64,000 bases of DNA from the NCBI RefSeq assembly GCF_013001025.1, contig NZ_CP053021.1:3314001-3378000 (forward strand), written 5' to 3'. Under the pieces are notes generated by a model, which saw nothing but the letters and a program-made list of their open reading frames with translations, made no database searches and was not told the origin of the DNA. Positions 1-7,901 of the stretch are shown here, piece by piece. This DNA is from Sphingobium yanoikuyae. GTDB lineage: Bacteria > Pseudomonadota > Alphaproteobacteria > Sphingomonadales > Sphingomonadaceae. Position numbers and translations under genes: made by a program. Within the stretch, counting starts at the first letter, position 1; each line of letters starts with the position of its first letter.

Positions 1-708
1 GGACGGAGCCTTGGGATAGGGTGAGGCGCGGTGCAGCATGGCGGCGGCTTCCTCGTCAAGCGAGGCGCGGCCGGAACTGCTGATCACCCGCCCTTCGATC
101 AGCATGCCGGCACGGTCGATCACGAAGCGGACCTTCACCACCCCTTCCTCATGCCGCATCTTGGCGCGGCGGGGATAAATTTTGTGGGCATAGAGCCAGG
201 AACGCACCCGCGCGGCATAGGCGCGGCTGTTGCCGGCCGGGGCGTTGGCGTCCAGCCCGTCGGCAATGCCGCGCCGGGCCGGCGGCGCGCCGGCGCTGGC
301 GGCCATGACCGGCGTCGCCCTGGCCGCAGGCTGCGACGATGGCGCCGCTGCGGCCGCCGGCGTGGACGGAGCAGCCGGCGCCACCGCAACGGGCAGCGAC
401 AATGCGGAAGGGATCGCCACCATCGGCGGCGGCACCGGCTGCGGCGGGCTGACGGGCGTGGGAGGCGGCGCCTGCGTCGGCACCGGGGCTTCGGGCTGCG
501 TCGTCGCCTCCGCCGCCTCGGCCTGTTCCGCCCCCTGCTCCACGCCCTTCAGCGCCGCCAGCGACATGACGGTCAGTGCAGCCCCCTCCTCGCGCTTCGG
601 CGCGCGGCCCATGCCCAGGTTCAGTAGCGCCGCGATCAGCAGCGCGTTTATCCCGAGCGAGGCCGCCGCCGGCCCCGTGACGCGAAAGGGACGCCGCACG
701 CCCGTCAT
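1..708 (-). CDS. TonB-type energy transducer, C-terminus cut by window edge
   Basis: The minus strand from an ATG at 708 gives a protein with a short basic N-terminus, one hydrophobic segment at about residues 12-28 (SLGINALLIAALLN), a long Pro/Ala/Val-rich spacer, then a TonB C-terminal domain with YPRRAKMRHEEGVVKVRF and a following SSSGRASLDEEA. This is the classic layout of TonB, which carries proton-motive energy across the periplasm to outer-membrane receptors. The frame is open to base 1, so the last residues and stop lie outside. The start is 4 bases after the stop of the TonB-dependent receptor, so the two are very probably one operon and this TonB probably serves that receptor. Confidence 0.9.
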   Translation of the reverse strand, partial: MTGVRRPFRVTGPAAASLGINALLIAALLNLGMGRAPKREEGAALTVMSLAALKGVEQGAEQAEAAEATTQPEAPVPTQAPPPTPVSPPQPVPPPMVAIPSALSLPVAVAPAAPSTPAAAAAPSSQPAARATPVMAASAGAPPARRGIADGLDANAPAGNSRAYAARVRSWLYAHKIYPRRAKMRHEEGVVKVRFVIDRAGMLIEGRVISSSGRASLDEEAAAMLHRASPYPKAPS

Positions 709-712
709 GGCG

Positions 713-2806
713 TCAGAAGGTGTTCGCCACGGTGAAGCGGAAGCTCTGTCCCTCGGCGGCGAGCGACGACAGATGGCGGCGATATTGCTTGTCGAAGATA
801 TTATCCATGGCGATGCGGAATTCGAAGCCCTTGGCCACGCCACCCTGCGGCTTGAAGGCGAAGAACAGGTTGTGGACGCTGTAGCCCGGCGTCGCCAGGC
901 CCGACCCGGCCGAGGCGAAGCTGCCCGGCGTCACCTTGTCCTGCCGCTCGGCAAATTCGCCGGTCCAGCCGCCCGACAGGCCGCTCGCCACATCATTATA
1001 GCCCAGCGTCAGGCGATAGTCGTTCGCCGGGATGGTGTTGAGATAATCGCCGGTCAGCCGGTTCTTGCCATCGATGAAGCTGGCATTACCGCGCGCATAG
1101 AAGCCGCCCATGCCATATTCGGCTTCCAGCTCGATGCCCTTGAAACGCGACCGGTTGATATTCTGGAAATAGGGCGTGCCCGCCGCGGCCGAGACGTTGA
1201 CGATCAGATCCTTTACGTCGTTCTGGAACAGGGTGGTCTTCGCGCGGAAGCGGTCATTCTTGCCCAGCATATCGTCGAAGGACAAAGTGAAGCCGGCTTC
1301 ATAATTGTCCGATTTCTCGGGCTTCAGATCGGGATTGTTCGGCCGGGTCGCGCTGCGGGTGAAGATTTCGTCGATATTGGGCATGCGCACGGTCCGCGCG
1401 ACCGACCCGAACAGGCCGAACCAGGGCGTGATATTGTAGAGCGCCGCGAGCTTGGGCGACACGCCGCTATCCTTCACCTTGTCGGTCAGGACAGTGCCGC
1501 CGACCACCGTGTCGCCCGGCGTCAGGCGGGTCCAATCGACGCGCACGCCCGGCATGATGGTCAGCTTGTCGGACCAGACGATCTCCAGCTGACCGAACAG
1601 GCCGTAACGGTCCATGTCGCCTTCGGGATGGGTGCCCGCGCCCGGCGTCACCGTGCCGTCGAAATTGACGCGCGGGTTGTGCCGTTCCTGCGTGCTCCAC
1701 TGGCCGCCCAGGATCAAGAAGGTCGTACAGTCGCCGCCCATGGCGAACTCGCTGGTGTTCTGGACCTTGGCCTGCCAGCTTTCATAGGAGAAATCGGAAT
1801 ATTCCAGGTTCGCGCCCAGGAAGGTCGTCTCGGTCTGGTGGACCTTGGACAGCGAATAGGCGACCTGCGCCTCGACATTGAAAAATTTGCTGCCGTCGAA
1901 GTCGTTGACATAGCCCAGCACGGCGGTCTTGTCATGAACCCGGCGGCGCATCAGCGAGCTGCCGGTGGCGGCCGAAATCTGGTCATAGACCTGCGGCGCG
2001 TCGCTGATCCAGTCCTGGTAGGACGCCCAGATCGCATGCTTCTTGTTGCCGCCGATCGCGACCCGGCCCTTGACCAGCCAGCTGTCGGATTCGGTGGCGG
2101 AGGCAGCGACGGTGTCGCCATTGCCGCTCTTGTAATCGTCGGTGCGGCGATAATTATAGCTGCCCAGCAGCTCGACGCCATCGACCGGCTCGGTCGCGAC
2201 AATGCCCGACAGCGTATGGCCCTGCGCATTGGTTTCGGTCGCGCCCTTCAACCGCACGGCCAGCTTGTCGCCGTCGCGCAGGAAGTCCGACGCATCCTTG
2301 GTGGTGAAGTTGATCACGCCCGCCAGCGCGCCCGCGCCATAGAGGGTGGAAGATGCCGGGCCGCGCAGCACCTCGACCCGCTTGTAGAGTTCGGGCTCGC
2401 TGAAGAAGGCGCCCATGCGATATTGTTCGTAGAATTTGGTGACGCCATCGACCGTCATCAGGATGCGGTTGTCGCTGTCGCCGATCGCCGTGCCCATGCC
2501 GCGAATGTTGAAGCCCTGGCCCAGCTGGCCGACGCCGCCCTGCACATTGACGCCCGGCATGCCTTCCAGCAGGTCGCCGATCGTCGTCGCCTGCAACTGG
2601 TCGATATCCTCCTGGTCCAGCGCGGTCACCGCCTGCGGCGTGTCCAGCGCGACCTTCTCGACGCCTGCGGAGATGATCATCCGGTCGAGCGCGAACTGCG
2701 AATCGCTCGCGACCGCAATGTCGTCACTCTGGTCCTGGGCCATTGCCGGCAAAGGCAGTGCGATCAGCGCGGTGCCCAGCAGAAGCAGGGTCTTGGACTT
2801 GGTCAT
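713..2806 (-). CDS. TonB-dependent outer-membrane receptor (heme/siderophore type)
   Basis: About 697 residues. I chose the ATG at 2806 because it opens directly on a signal peptide (MTKSKTLLLLGTALIALPLP, cleaved near AMAQ) and has a G-rich Shine-Dalgarno; an ATG at 2842 would add 12 non-signal residues. A plug domain follows (VTALDQEDIDQLQATTIGDL, then RVEVLRGPASSTLYGAGALAG) and a 22-strand-type barrel ends in an aromatic Phe. An NPDLKPE box is present, as in heme and iron-siderophore receptors. The promoter region shared with the DUF4198 gene contains a Fur-like box, so iron-regulated uptake is likely. The substrate cannot be read from sequence alone. tonB follows immediately downstream. 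Confidence 0.93.
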   Translation of the reverse strand: MTKSKTLLLLGTALIALPLPAMAQDQSDDIAVASDSQFALDRMIISAGVEKVALDTPQAVTALDQEDIDQLQATTIGDLLEGMPGVNVQGGVGQLGQGFNIRGMGTAIGDSDNRILMTVDGVTKFYEQYRMGAFFSEPELYKRVEVLRGPASSTLYGAGALAGVINFTTKDASDFLRDGDKLAVRLKGATETNAQGHTLSGIVATEPVDGVELLGSYNYRRTDDYKSGNGDTVAASATESDSWLVKGRVAIGGNKKHAIWASYQDWISDAPQVYDQISAATGSSLMRRRVHDKTAVLGYVNDFDGSKFFNVEAQVAYSLSKVHQTETTFLGANLEYSDFSYESWQAKVQNTSEFAMGGDCTTFLILGGQWSTQERHNPRVNFDGTVTPGAGTHPEGDMDRYGLFGQLEIVWSDKLTIMPGVRVDWTRLTPGDTVVGGTVLTDKVKDSGVSPKLAALYNITPWFGLFGSVARTVRMPNIDEIFTRSATRPNNPDLKPEKSDNYEAGFTLSFDDMLGKNDRFRAKTTLFQNDVKDLIVNVSAAAGTPYFQNINRSRFKGIELEAEYGMGGFYARGNASFIDGKNRLTGDYLNTIPANDYRLTLGYNDVASGLSGGWTGEFAERQDKVTPGSFASAGSGLATPGYSVHNLFFAFKPQGGVAKGFEFRIAMDNIFDKQYRRHLSSLAAEGQSFRFTVANTF

Positions 2807-2881
2807 GAGAAATGCCCCCGTATCATTGTTGCGGCGCATCACGCGCCGGGTTGGCCGCTCTCTACCGGCATTAAATGCTAT

Positions 2882-2896
2882 TGCAAGTGATTCTCA
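2882..2896. promoter_or_regulatory. Fur-like operator between divergent receptor and DUF4198 genes
   Basis: TGCAAGTGATTCTCA matches the 7-1-7 Fur consensus (TGATAATNATTATCA) at 11 of 14 defined positions. It lies about 76 bases upstream of the receptor start and 44 bases upstream of the DUF4198 start, so one site could repress both divergent units. Binding is inferred from sequence only. Confidence 0.6.
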
Positions 2897-2939
2897 CTAT
2901 ATATTATAGAGGAGCGTAACGAAACCAAGGGGAACCCCA

Positions 2940-3746
2940 TTGTCCAACCATCGCCGCCCGGTGAACGCCCTGTTCGCCGCCGCCTTGCCTGTGCTGCTAT
3001 TGGCCGGCGCCACCGCTGCCCAGGCGCATATGCCCTATGTACTGCCGACCCTGTTCGATGCCGGAAAGGCCGACCATGTCACCGTCACCTCGGCCTTTGC
3101 CGAGGATGCCTTCGTCCCCGAAGTCGCGATGCGCGACGCGCCCTTTCACCTGGTCGCGCCAGATGGCAGCCAGGCGACCACCGGCCCGGTCACCTATCTG
3201 CGTGACCTGTCGGTGTTCGAGGCTGATCTGAAGGCGGACGGCACCTATCGCATCACCACCGGCCAGCGCGCCGGACGCAAGGGCAAGATGTTCCGCGTCG
3301 GCGACAGCTGGCAGATGCGCGGCGAAGGCGGCGATCCCAAGCCCGGCACGCAGGAGGTCGAGGTGCAGAGCATGACGCTCGCCGACGCCTATGTCACCCG
3401 CGGCCAGACGACGCAGGCCGCGCTCAAGCCGGTCGGCACGGGCCTCGAAATCCAGCCGGTCACCCATCCCAACGCCATCGTGTCGGGCAGCGATGCCAGC
3501 TTCGTGCTGCTGTTCGACGGCAAGCCCCTGCCCGCCACGCAGGTCACCCTGTTCCGCAGCGCCGGCGTGCATGACGGCCGCAAGGTCGCGACCGAGACCA
3601 AGAGCGACGCGCAGGGCCGCTTCAGCCTGAAGCCCGACGACGCCGGCACCTATCTGATCCTGGTCCGCCATCGCGGCGCCGCCCCGGCCGGGTCGGAAAC
3701 ACCCTATCGCAGCTACACCTACACGCTGGCGTTCGACGCCGCCTGA
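2940..3746 (+). CDS. DUF4198 periplasmic protein
   Basis: 268 residues with a signal peptide (VNALFAAALPVLLLAGATAA, cleavage after AQA). The mature protein starts AHMPYVLPTLFDAGKADHV, the typical opening of DUF4198 proteins, which are periplasmic, Ig-like and often encoded beside metal-uptake receptors. The start is TTG at 2940, preceded by AAGGGGAA; no better in-frame ATG precedes the signal sequence. A second beta-rich domain from about residue 180 (FVLLFDGKPLPATQVTLF) looks like a carboxypeptidase-regulatory or Ig-like fold. It is divergent from the TonB receptor and 17 bases before the EF-hand gene. A periplasmic metal-handling role is inferred from family context, not shown. Confidence 0.85.
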   Translation: MSNHRRPVNALFAAALPVLLLAGATAAQAHMPYVLPTLFDAGKADHVTVTSAFAEDAFVPEVAMRDAPFHLVAPDGSQATTGPVTYLRDLSVFEADLKADGTYRITTGQRAGRKGKMFRVGDSWQMRGEGGDPKPGTQEVEVQSMTLADAYVTRGQTTQAALKPVGTGLEIQPVTHPNAIVSGSDASFVLLFDGKPLPATQVTLFRSAGVHDGRKVATETKSDAQGRFSLKPDDAGTYLILVRHRGAAPAGSETPYRSYTYTLAFDAA

Positions 3747-3763
3747 TATTCCGGAGACGCACC

Positions 3764-4255
3764 ATGAAAACCCGTTCCATCCTGATCGCCGCCGTCGTTG
3801 CCGCCGCCGGCACGCCCGCCTTCGCCGCCCCGCATGAAGGCGGCGCCTTCGTCCACGACTATGACAGCAACCATGACGGCAAGGTCGACCGCGCCGAGTT
3901 CGACGCGGTGCGCGTCACCCGCTTCAAGGCGACCGATGCCAATGGCGACGGTTGGGTGTCGGAGGATGAATATGTCGGCGAATATGCCGCCCGCCTCGAA
4001 AAGCAGCTCGCGGAATCGAGCCTGACCGAAGAGAAGAAGACCGAGGAGCGCCAGCGCCAGATCCGCCAGGCCCATGTCCGCTTCAACGTCCTCGACAAGG
4101 ACAAGGACGGCAAGATGGCCCAGGCCGAATATGACGCGTCAGGCGCGCGCGCCTTTGCCGAGCAGGACGCCGACAAGGACGGCATCGTCACCGCCGCCGA
4201 CGTGCAGGCGACCAACGCCCGCATGGCCGCGATGCGCGCCAAGACCGACAGCTGA
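3764..4255 (+). CDS. Periplasmic EF-hand calcium-binding protein
   Basis: 163 residues with a clear signal peptide (MKTRSILIAAVVAAAGTPAF, cleaved after AFA). Four EF-hand loops are visible: DSNHDGKVDRAEF, DANGDGWVSEDEY, DKDKDGKMAQAEY and DADKDGIVTAADV. The last has Asp instead of the usual Glu at loop position 12, so it may bind weakly or prefer another ion. A Lys/Glu-rich helix separates loops 2 and 3. It lies 17 bases after the DUF4198 gene with its own GGAG Shine-Dalgarno, so the two are likely co-transcribed and both products exported. Role inferred: divalent-cation binding linked to the neighbouring TonB uptake system. Confidence 0.9.
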   Translation: MKTRSILIAAVVAAAGTPAFAAPHEGGAFVHDYDSNHDGKVDRAEFDAVRVTRFKATDANGDGWVSEDEYVGEYAARLEKQLAESSLTEEKKTEERQRQIRQAHVRFNVLDKDKDGKMAQAEYDASGARAFAEQDADKDGIVTAADVQATNARMAAMRAKTDS

Positions 4256-4301
4256 CACAAAGAAGGACCGGGGTTGCCGGTCCTCATCGAGCTTACCAGG
4301 G

Positions 4302-4334
4302 AAGGGGCCGGGCCGTGCAGACCCGGCCCCTTTC
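4302..4334 (+). terminator. Rho-independent terminator after the EF-hand gene
   Basis: An 11-bp GC-rich inverted repeat (AAGGGGCCGGG / CCCGGCCCCTT) with a 9-base loop is followed by a short T run, 47 bases past the EF-hand stop codon. Confidence 0.75.
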
Positions 4335-4346
4335 GCGTGTCAGAGA

Positions 4347-4479
4347 CTGTTTGAGAAAGCCGGTTCCAGCCCGCTCCCCCGCCCAACCACCCGATCCAGT
4401 GTCATCCTGTCGGGCGGTTGGGCGGGGGAGCGGGCTGGAACCGCGCTGAAAAATCGCTCTTTCGCGATTTTTCAAACAG
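4347..4479. repeat. Large nested palindrome
   Basis: A perfect 27-bp inverted repeat (4362-4388 and 4416-4442; outer bases GGTTCCAGCCCG / CGGGCTGGAACC) has a 27-base spacer. It is enclosed by a second short inverted pair, CTGTTTGA at 4347 and TCAAACAG at 4472. A further hairpin (AAAAATCGC / GCGATTTTT) sits in the right half. It lies between convergent genes. It resembles a REP/MITE-like intergenic element; no coding potential or transposase is seen. Confidence 0.7.
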
Positions 4480-4483
4480 GCAC

Positions 4484-4762
4484 TCAGGCCCAGTTGAAGG
4501 GCAAGGGCGCCTCGCGGAAGGCGAAGCGGTCGAGATGGTCGGCGACGACCTGCTTGAACTTCTCGACATCGGCGTCCGCATTGGGTTCCAGCACCACGGT
4601 CAGCAGCTCGGCATCGGCACTCAGGTGGATCGGCCCCATCGGAAAGGCGATCTCGCCCTTGTCCGCATCGAAGCTGGTCTCGAACTTGTGGCTCCAATGC
4701 TTGCAAAGCTGCTGCAGGTAACGGCTGCCATGGGTGGTCGGCACGGTGGCGGTCAGCGTCAT
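4484..4762 (-). CDS. DUF2218 domain protein
   Basis: 92 residues that match the DUF2218 family along the whole length: the N-terminal RYLQQLCKHWSHKF, a central GEIAFPMGPIHL and C-terminal VVADHLDRFAFRE are the usual blocks. DUF2218 occurs alone or fused to siderophore-interacting ferric reductases, so a role in intracellular iron handling is plausible but unproven. It starts 4 bases after the PadR gene stop codon on the same strand, so the two form one unit facing away from the TonB receptor. The local palindrome at 4347-4479 lies just past its 3' end and may help to end transcription. Confidence 0.85.
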   Translation of the reverse strand: MTLTATVPTTHGSRYLQQLCKHWSHKFETSFDADKGEIAFPMGPIHLSADAELLTVVLEPNADADVEKFKQVVADHLDRFAFREAPLPFNWA

Positions 4763-4766
4763 GGGG

Positions 4767-5453
4767 TCAGAGCCTTTCGATCTTGCTGGCGGCCTCGTCG
4801 ATCAGGGCCGCGACGTCGAACATGGTTTGGGAATCGGCGCCTTCCTTTTCAAGCCGATGCTGGATCGCCACGCGCATATTCTGCAGCGCGCGGCGCACCG
4901 GCGCGGCATCATTACGCTGCGCCTTGCTGGCCAGATGCGCCAGCTTCTCCATCACCTCGGCAACGCCGGCCTCATGCTCGGCCAGATGGGCCGTGCCCGC
5001 CTCGGTAATGGCGAACAGCTTGCGGCTGCCTTCGCCGGGCTGCTCGGCGATCAGGTCCATGTCGGCCAGCAGGGTCAGGGTCGGATAGACGACACCCGGA
5101 CTGGGCGCATAGACAGACCCCGACAGGCTCTCGATCTCGCGGATCAGGTCATAGCCGTGACGCGGCGCATCGGCGATCAGCTTGAGCAGGATGAGCTTCA
5201 GCGCATCATTGCCGAACAGCCGCCGGCGCCCGCCGCCACGCCCGCCCCGGCCCCCGGCCCGACCACCGCCGAAACCGCGCCCGAAACCCTCGGGGCCAAA
5301 GCCGCCCGGTCCGAAGAAGCGGCCATGGCCGCATTCACCGCGATGGCCCAAGCCGCGCGGGTCGAAACCGCGATCGACCATGGCGTCATCCATGTGCCGG
5401 CCCGGCCGGCAACCCCGGCGCCCAGCGCCGCGATCGGAATGGGAAAAATGCAT
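4767..5453 (-). CDS. PadR-family regulator with metal-binding-like N-terminus (YqjI-like)
   Basis: I favour the ATG at 5453 (228 residues) because AGAGAG lies 3-10 bases upstream; an ATG at 5477 would add 8 residues without a ribosome site. The first 75 or so residues are His/Cys/Gly/Arg-rich (HFSHSDRGAGRRGC, GHRGECGHGRFFGPGG), followed by a PadR winged helix (LKLILLKLIADAPRHGYDLI, then SPGVVYPTLTLLADMDLI) and a C-terminal helical dimerisation part. E. coli YqjI has the same plan: a metal-responsive N-terminal tail before a PadR domain that represses a ferric-reductase gene. Here the partners are DUF2218 and a divergent TonB receptor, so metal-responsive control of iron uptake is a reasonable inference. 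Confidence 0.87.
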   Translation of the reverse strand: MHFSHSDRGAGRRGCRPGRHMDDAMVDRGFDPRGLGHRGECGHGRFFGPGGFGPEGFGRGFGGGRAGGRGGRGGGRRRLFGNDALKLILLKLIADAPRHGYDLIREIESLSGSVYAPSPGVVYPTLTLLADMDLIAEQPGEGSRKLFAITEAGTAHLAEHEAGVAEVMEKLAHLASKAQRNDAAPVRRALQNMRVAIQHRLEKEGADSQTMFDVAALIDEAASKIERL

Positions 5454-5484
5454 ATTCTCTCTTTCAAAATGCTTCATGATGCAT

Positions 5485-5534
5485 TGTGATATATCTTAAA
5501 ATTCATCAGCGTCAATATGTGAGATATATCTTTA
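5485..5534. promoter_or_regulatory. Twin ATATATC sites, candidate PadR operator
   Basis: Two related sites, TTGTGATATATCTTAA (5485-5500) and TGTGAGATATATCTTTA (5518-5534), lie about 33 bases apart in the AT-rich gap between the PadR gene and the divergent TonB receptor. The second contains the perfect palindrome AGATATATCT. Such TATA-rich inverted sites are typical of PadR/YqjI-type operators. Assignment to this PadR is by position only. Confidence 0.5.
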
Positions 5535-5676
5535 TGCATCTTATTACAGGGACTCCCACCCGAAACGCCGGAAAATCAGGCTTATCGCCTCAGGGTATAA
5601 GCATTATGCAGAATGTGATTGTTCTTGCGATCGATTGTCGTTAGCAGCCCTGCCCAACATGGATCAGGGGATCGCG

Positions 5677-7863
5677 ATGCTGCATCATATCGAAATTCGT
5701 CACTCTGCAATCGCGCTGGCGGCGCTGACCATCGCCCTCGCATCGCCAGCCATGGCGCAGCAGGCCGAGGCCGACGCTGACAAGAGCAGCAAATCGATCG
5801 TCGTCACCGCGGCCCGCTCGATCCTGCCGCCCAATGCGCTGCCGCTGACGATCGACCTGATCGACAAGCAGATGCTCGACCAGCAGATCGCGATTTCCGG
5901 CTCGGTCACCGATGCCATCTCCACCCTCACCCCCAGCTTCTCCCCCACGCGCGGCAAACTGTCGGGCGCAGGCGAAACGCTGCGCGGCCGCTCGCCGCTC
6001 TACGCCATCAACGGCATCCCGCAATCGACCCCGCTGCGCGACGGCAGCCGCGACGGCTTCACCATCGACGGCTTCTTCATCGACCGGGTCGAACTCATCT
6101 ATGGCTCCAACGCGCTGCAGGGGATTGGCGGCACCGGCGGCATCGTCAACCAGGTGACGGTCGGCGCGCCGAAGGAAGAGGGCATCAGCGGCCGGGTGCT
6201 GCTGCAGGGATCGGCCAGTGACGATTTCGACGGCGACGGCTTCGGCGGCAAGGCAGCCGGGCTGGTCCAATATAAGGCCGGCGCTTTCGATGCCACGGTC
6301 GGCGCCTCCTATGAAAAGCGCGGCGCCTTCTATGACGCGCGCAACCGCCGCATCGGCATCAACCTGACCCAGGGCGAGACCCAGGCGTCGCAGACCACCG
6401 ATGTCTTCGCGCGGCTGGGCTATGCGGTCGGCGATACCGGCCGGCTCGACCTCATCCTCAATCGCTATGAGTTGAAGGGCGATGGCGACTATGTCCCGCT
6501 CGCCGGCAGCCGCGCCAACGGCCTCCCCACCACCGCGGTCAAGGGCGACGCCCCCGGCACGCCGGGATCGAACCGCACCGAAAGCGCATCCCTCTCCTAT
6601 ACCGACAGCGATGTCGCCGGCGGCAACCTCGTCACCCAGCTTTTCTTCAACCGCAGCCGCGACATTTTCGGCGGCGAGTTCGCCGCGATCGCGACCTTCC
6701 AGGATCCCAGCATCGCGCCGGTCGGTACATTGTTCGACCAGTCGCAGAACCGCTCGCGCAAGATCGGCGGCAAGATCAGCTATGAACGCGCCCTGCCCGG
6801 TTTCGAGGCGCTGACCACCACGGTCGGCCTCGACGTCCTGTTCGACAAGACGGAACAGCGCTTGATGGTCACCGGCCGCACCTGGGTGCCGCCCAGCGAC
6901 TTCCGTTCCATCGCCCCCTTCGCCCAGGCCAATCTCAAGATCGCCGACGGGCTGGTCCGCGTCGCCGGCGGCGTGCGCTGGGAAAATGTGCAGGTGAAGA
7001 TCGACGATTTCCACACCCTCGCCTCCACCACCGCGCCCAATTATGGCGGCGTCGATGTCGCGGGCGGCAAGCCCAAATTCTCCGACGCGCTGCTGAACGG
7101 CGGCCTCATCTTCGAACCGCTTGACGGCATTCGTGCCTATGCCAGCTATGCCGAGGGCTTCACCATGCCCGATGTCGGCCGCGTCACCCGGTCGATCGGC
7201 GTCGCGGGCGTCGACCTCGACGATTATCTCGACATCAGCCCGATCGTCTCCAACAACCGCGAAATCGGGCTGGAGGTGAAGCGCGGCCCGATCGACGCCA
7301 GCGCCACCTATTTCTGGTCGTCCAGCGACAAGGGCCAGATATTGATCGCGCAGGGCGACGGCATCTTCACCGTGCAGCGCCAGCGGGTCGAGATCGAAGG
7401 GCTCGAAATCAACCTCGGCGTGCAGACGCCGCTGCCGGGCCTCAAGCTCTCCACCGGCTATGCCCATCTCAAGGGCCGCTATGACAGCGACAGCGCCAAT
7501 CCCGACGGCATCGTCGATACCGATCTGGACGGCACCAACATCTCGCCCGATCGCCTGAACGTCGCCGCCGACTATCGCCATGGCGCCATCTCGGCGCGGC
7601 TGCAGACCCAATATTATCTGTCGCGCAATTTCCATGGCAAGGCGAACCCGGACCGGCGCAACAATTTCGGCGGCTATGCGGTCACCGACGCCTATCTCCG
7701 CTACGACACCGCATCACTGGGCGGCGTCTATCTCAGCGTCCAGAATCTGTTCGATAAATTCTATATCGACTATAATAGCGACACGCGCCTGCCCAACGAC
7801 AATCTGGCCTTCTTCGCCGGTCGCGGGCGGCTCTTCACCCTGGGCTGGGATTATCGCTTCTGA
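5677..7863 (+). CDS. TonB-dependent siderophore-type receptor
   Basis: About 728 residues from the ATG at 5677, which has AGGGG 6-10 bases upstream and opens on the signal segment SAIALAALTIALASPAMAQ. Plug motifs (KSIVVTAARS as TonB box region, RGRSPLYAINGIPQS, RVELIYGSNALQGIGGTGG) precede the barrel, which ends in GRLFTLGWDYRF with the terminal Phe needed for outer-membrane assembly. The arrangement resembles FhuA/FecA-like siderophore receptors; the ligand is not identifiable. It is divergent from the PadR-DUF2218 pair and probably controlled by that regulator. A strong hairpin follows the stop. Confidence 0.93.
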   Translation: MLHHIEIRHSAIALAALTIALASPAMAQQAEADADKSSKSIVVTAARSILPPNALPLTIDLIDKQMLDQQIAISGSVTDAISTLTPSFSPTRGKLSGAGETLRGRSPLYAINGIPQSTPLRDGSRDGFTIDGFFIDRVELIYGSNALQGIGGTGGIVNQVTVGAPKEEGISGRVLLQGSASDDFDGDGFGGKAAGLVQYKAGAFDATVGASYEKRGAFYDARNRRIGINLTQGETQASQTTDVFARLGYAVGDTGRLDLILNRYELKGDGDYVPLAGSRANGLPTTAVKGDAPGTPGSNRTESASLSYTDSDVAGGNLVTQLFFNRSRDIFGGEFAAIATFQDPSIAPVGTLFDQSQNRSRKIGGKISYERALPGFEALTTTVGLDVLFDKTEQRLMVTGRTWVPPSDFRSIAPFAQANLKIADGLVRVAGGVRWENVQVKIDDFHTLASTTAPNYGGVDVAGGKPKFSDALLNGGLIFEPLDGIRAYASYAEGFTMPDVGRVTRSIGVAGVDLDDYLDISPIVSNNREIGLEVKRGPIDASATYFWSSSDKGQILIAQGDGIFTVQRQRVEIEGLEINLGVQTPLPGLKLSTGYAHLKGRYDSDSANPDGIVDTDLDGTNISPDRLNVAADYRHGAISARLQTQYYLSRNFHGKANPDRRNNFGGYAVTDAYLRYDTASLGGVYLSVQNLFDKFYIDYNSDTRLPNDNLAFFAGRGRLFTLGWDYRF

Positions 7864-7870
7864 TGATAAG

Positions 7871-7892
7871 CGGGCGGGCCACGGCCCGCCCG
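7871..7892. terminator. Hairpin between convergent TonB receptor and threonine synthase
   Basis: A 9-bp perfect stem CGGGCGGGC / GCCCGCCCG with a 4-base loop lies between the two convergent stop codons (7863 and 7902), so it can serve both strands. The downstream T tract is short. Confidence 0.65.
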
Positions 7893-7901
7893 TTAAGGCC
7901 A

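Noticed and set aside
230..2890. A very long plus-strand open frame opposite the first TonB receptor and tonB
   Set aside because: It is antisense to a complete, recognisable receptor; its composition (Ala, Arg, Asp, His) is that of high-GC shadow frames and it has no domain.
5641..7635. A 664-codon minus-strand frame under the second TonB receptor
   Set aside because: Shadow of a well-supported receptor in GC-rich DNA, with no recognisable motif.
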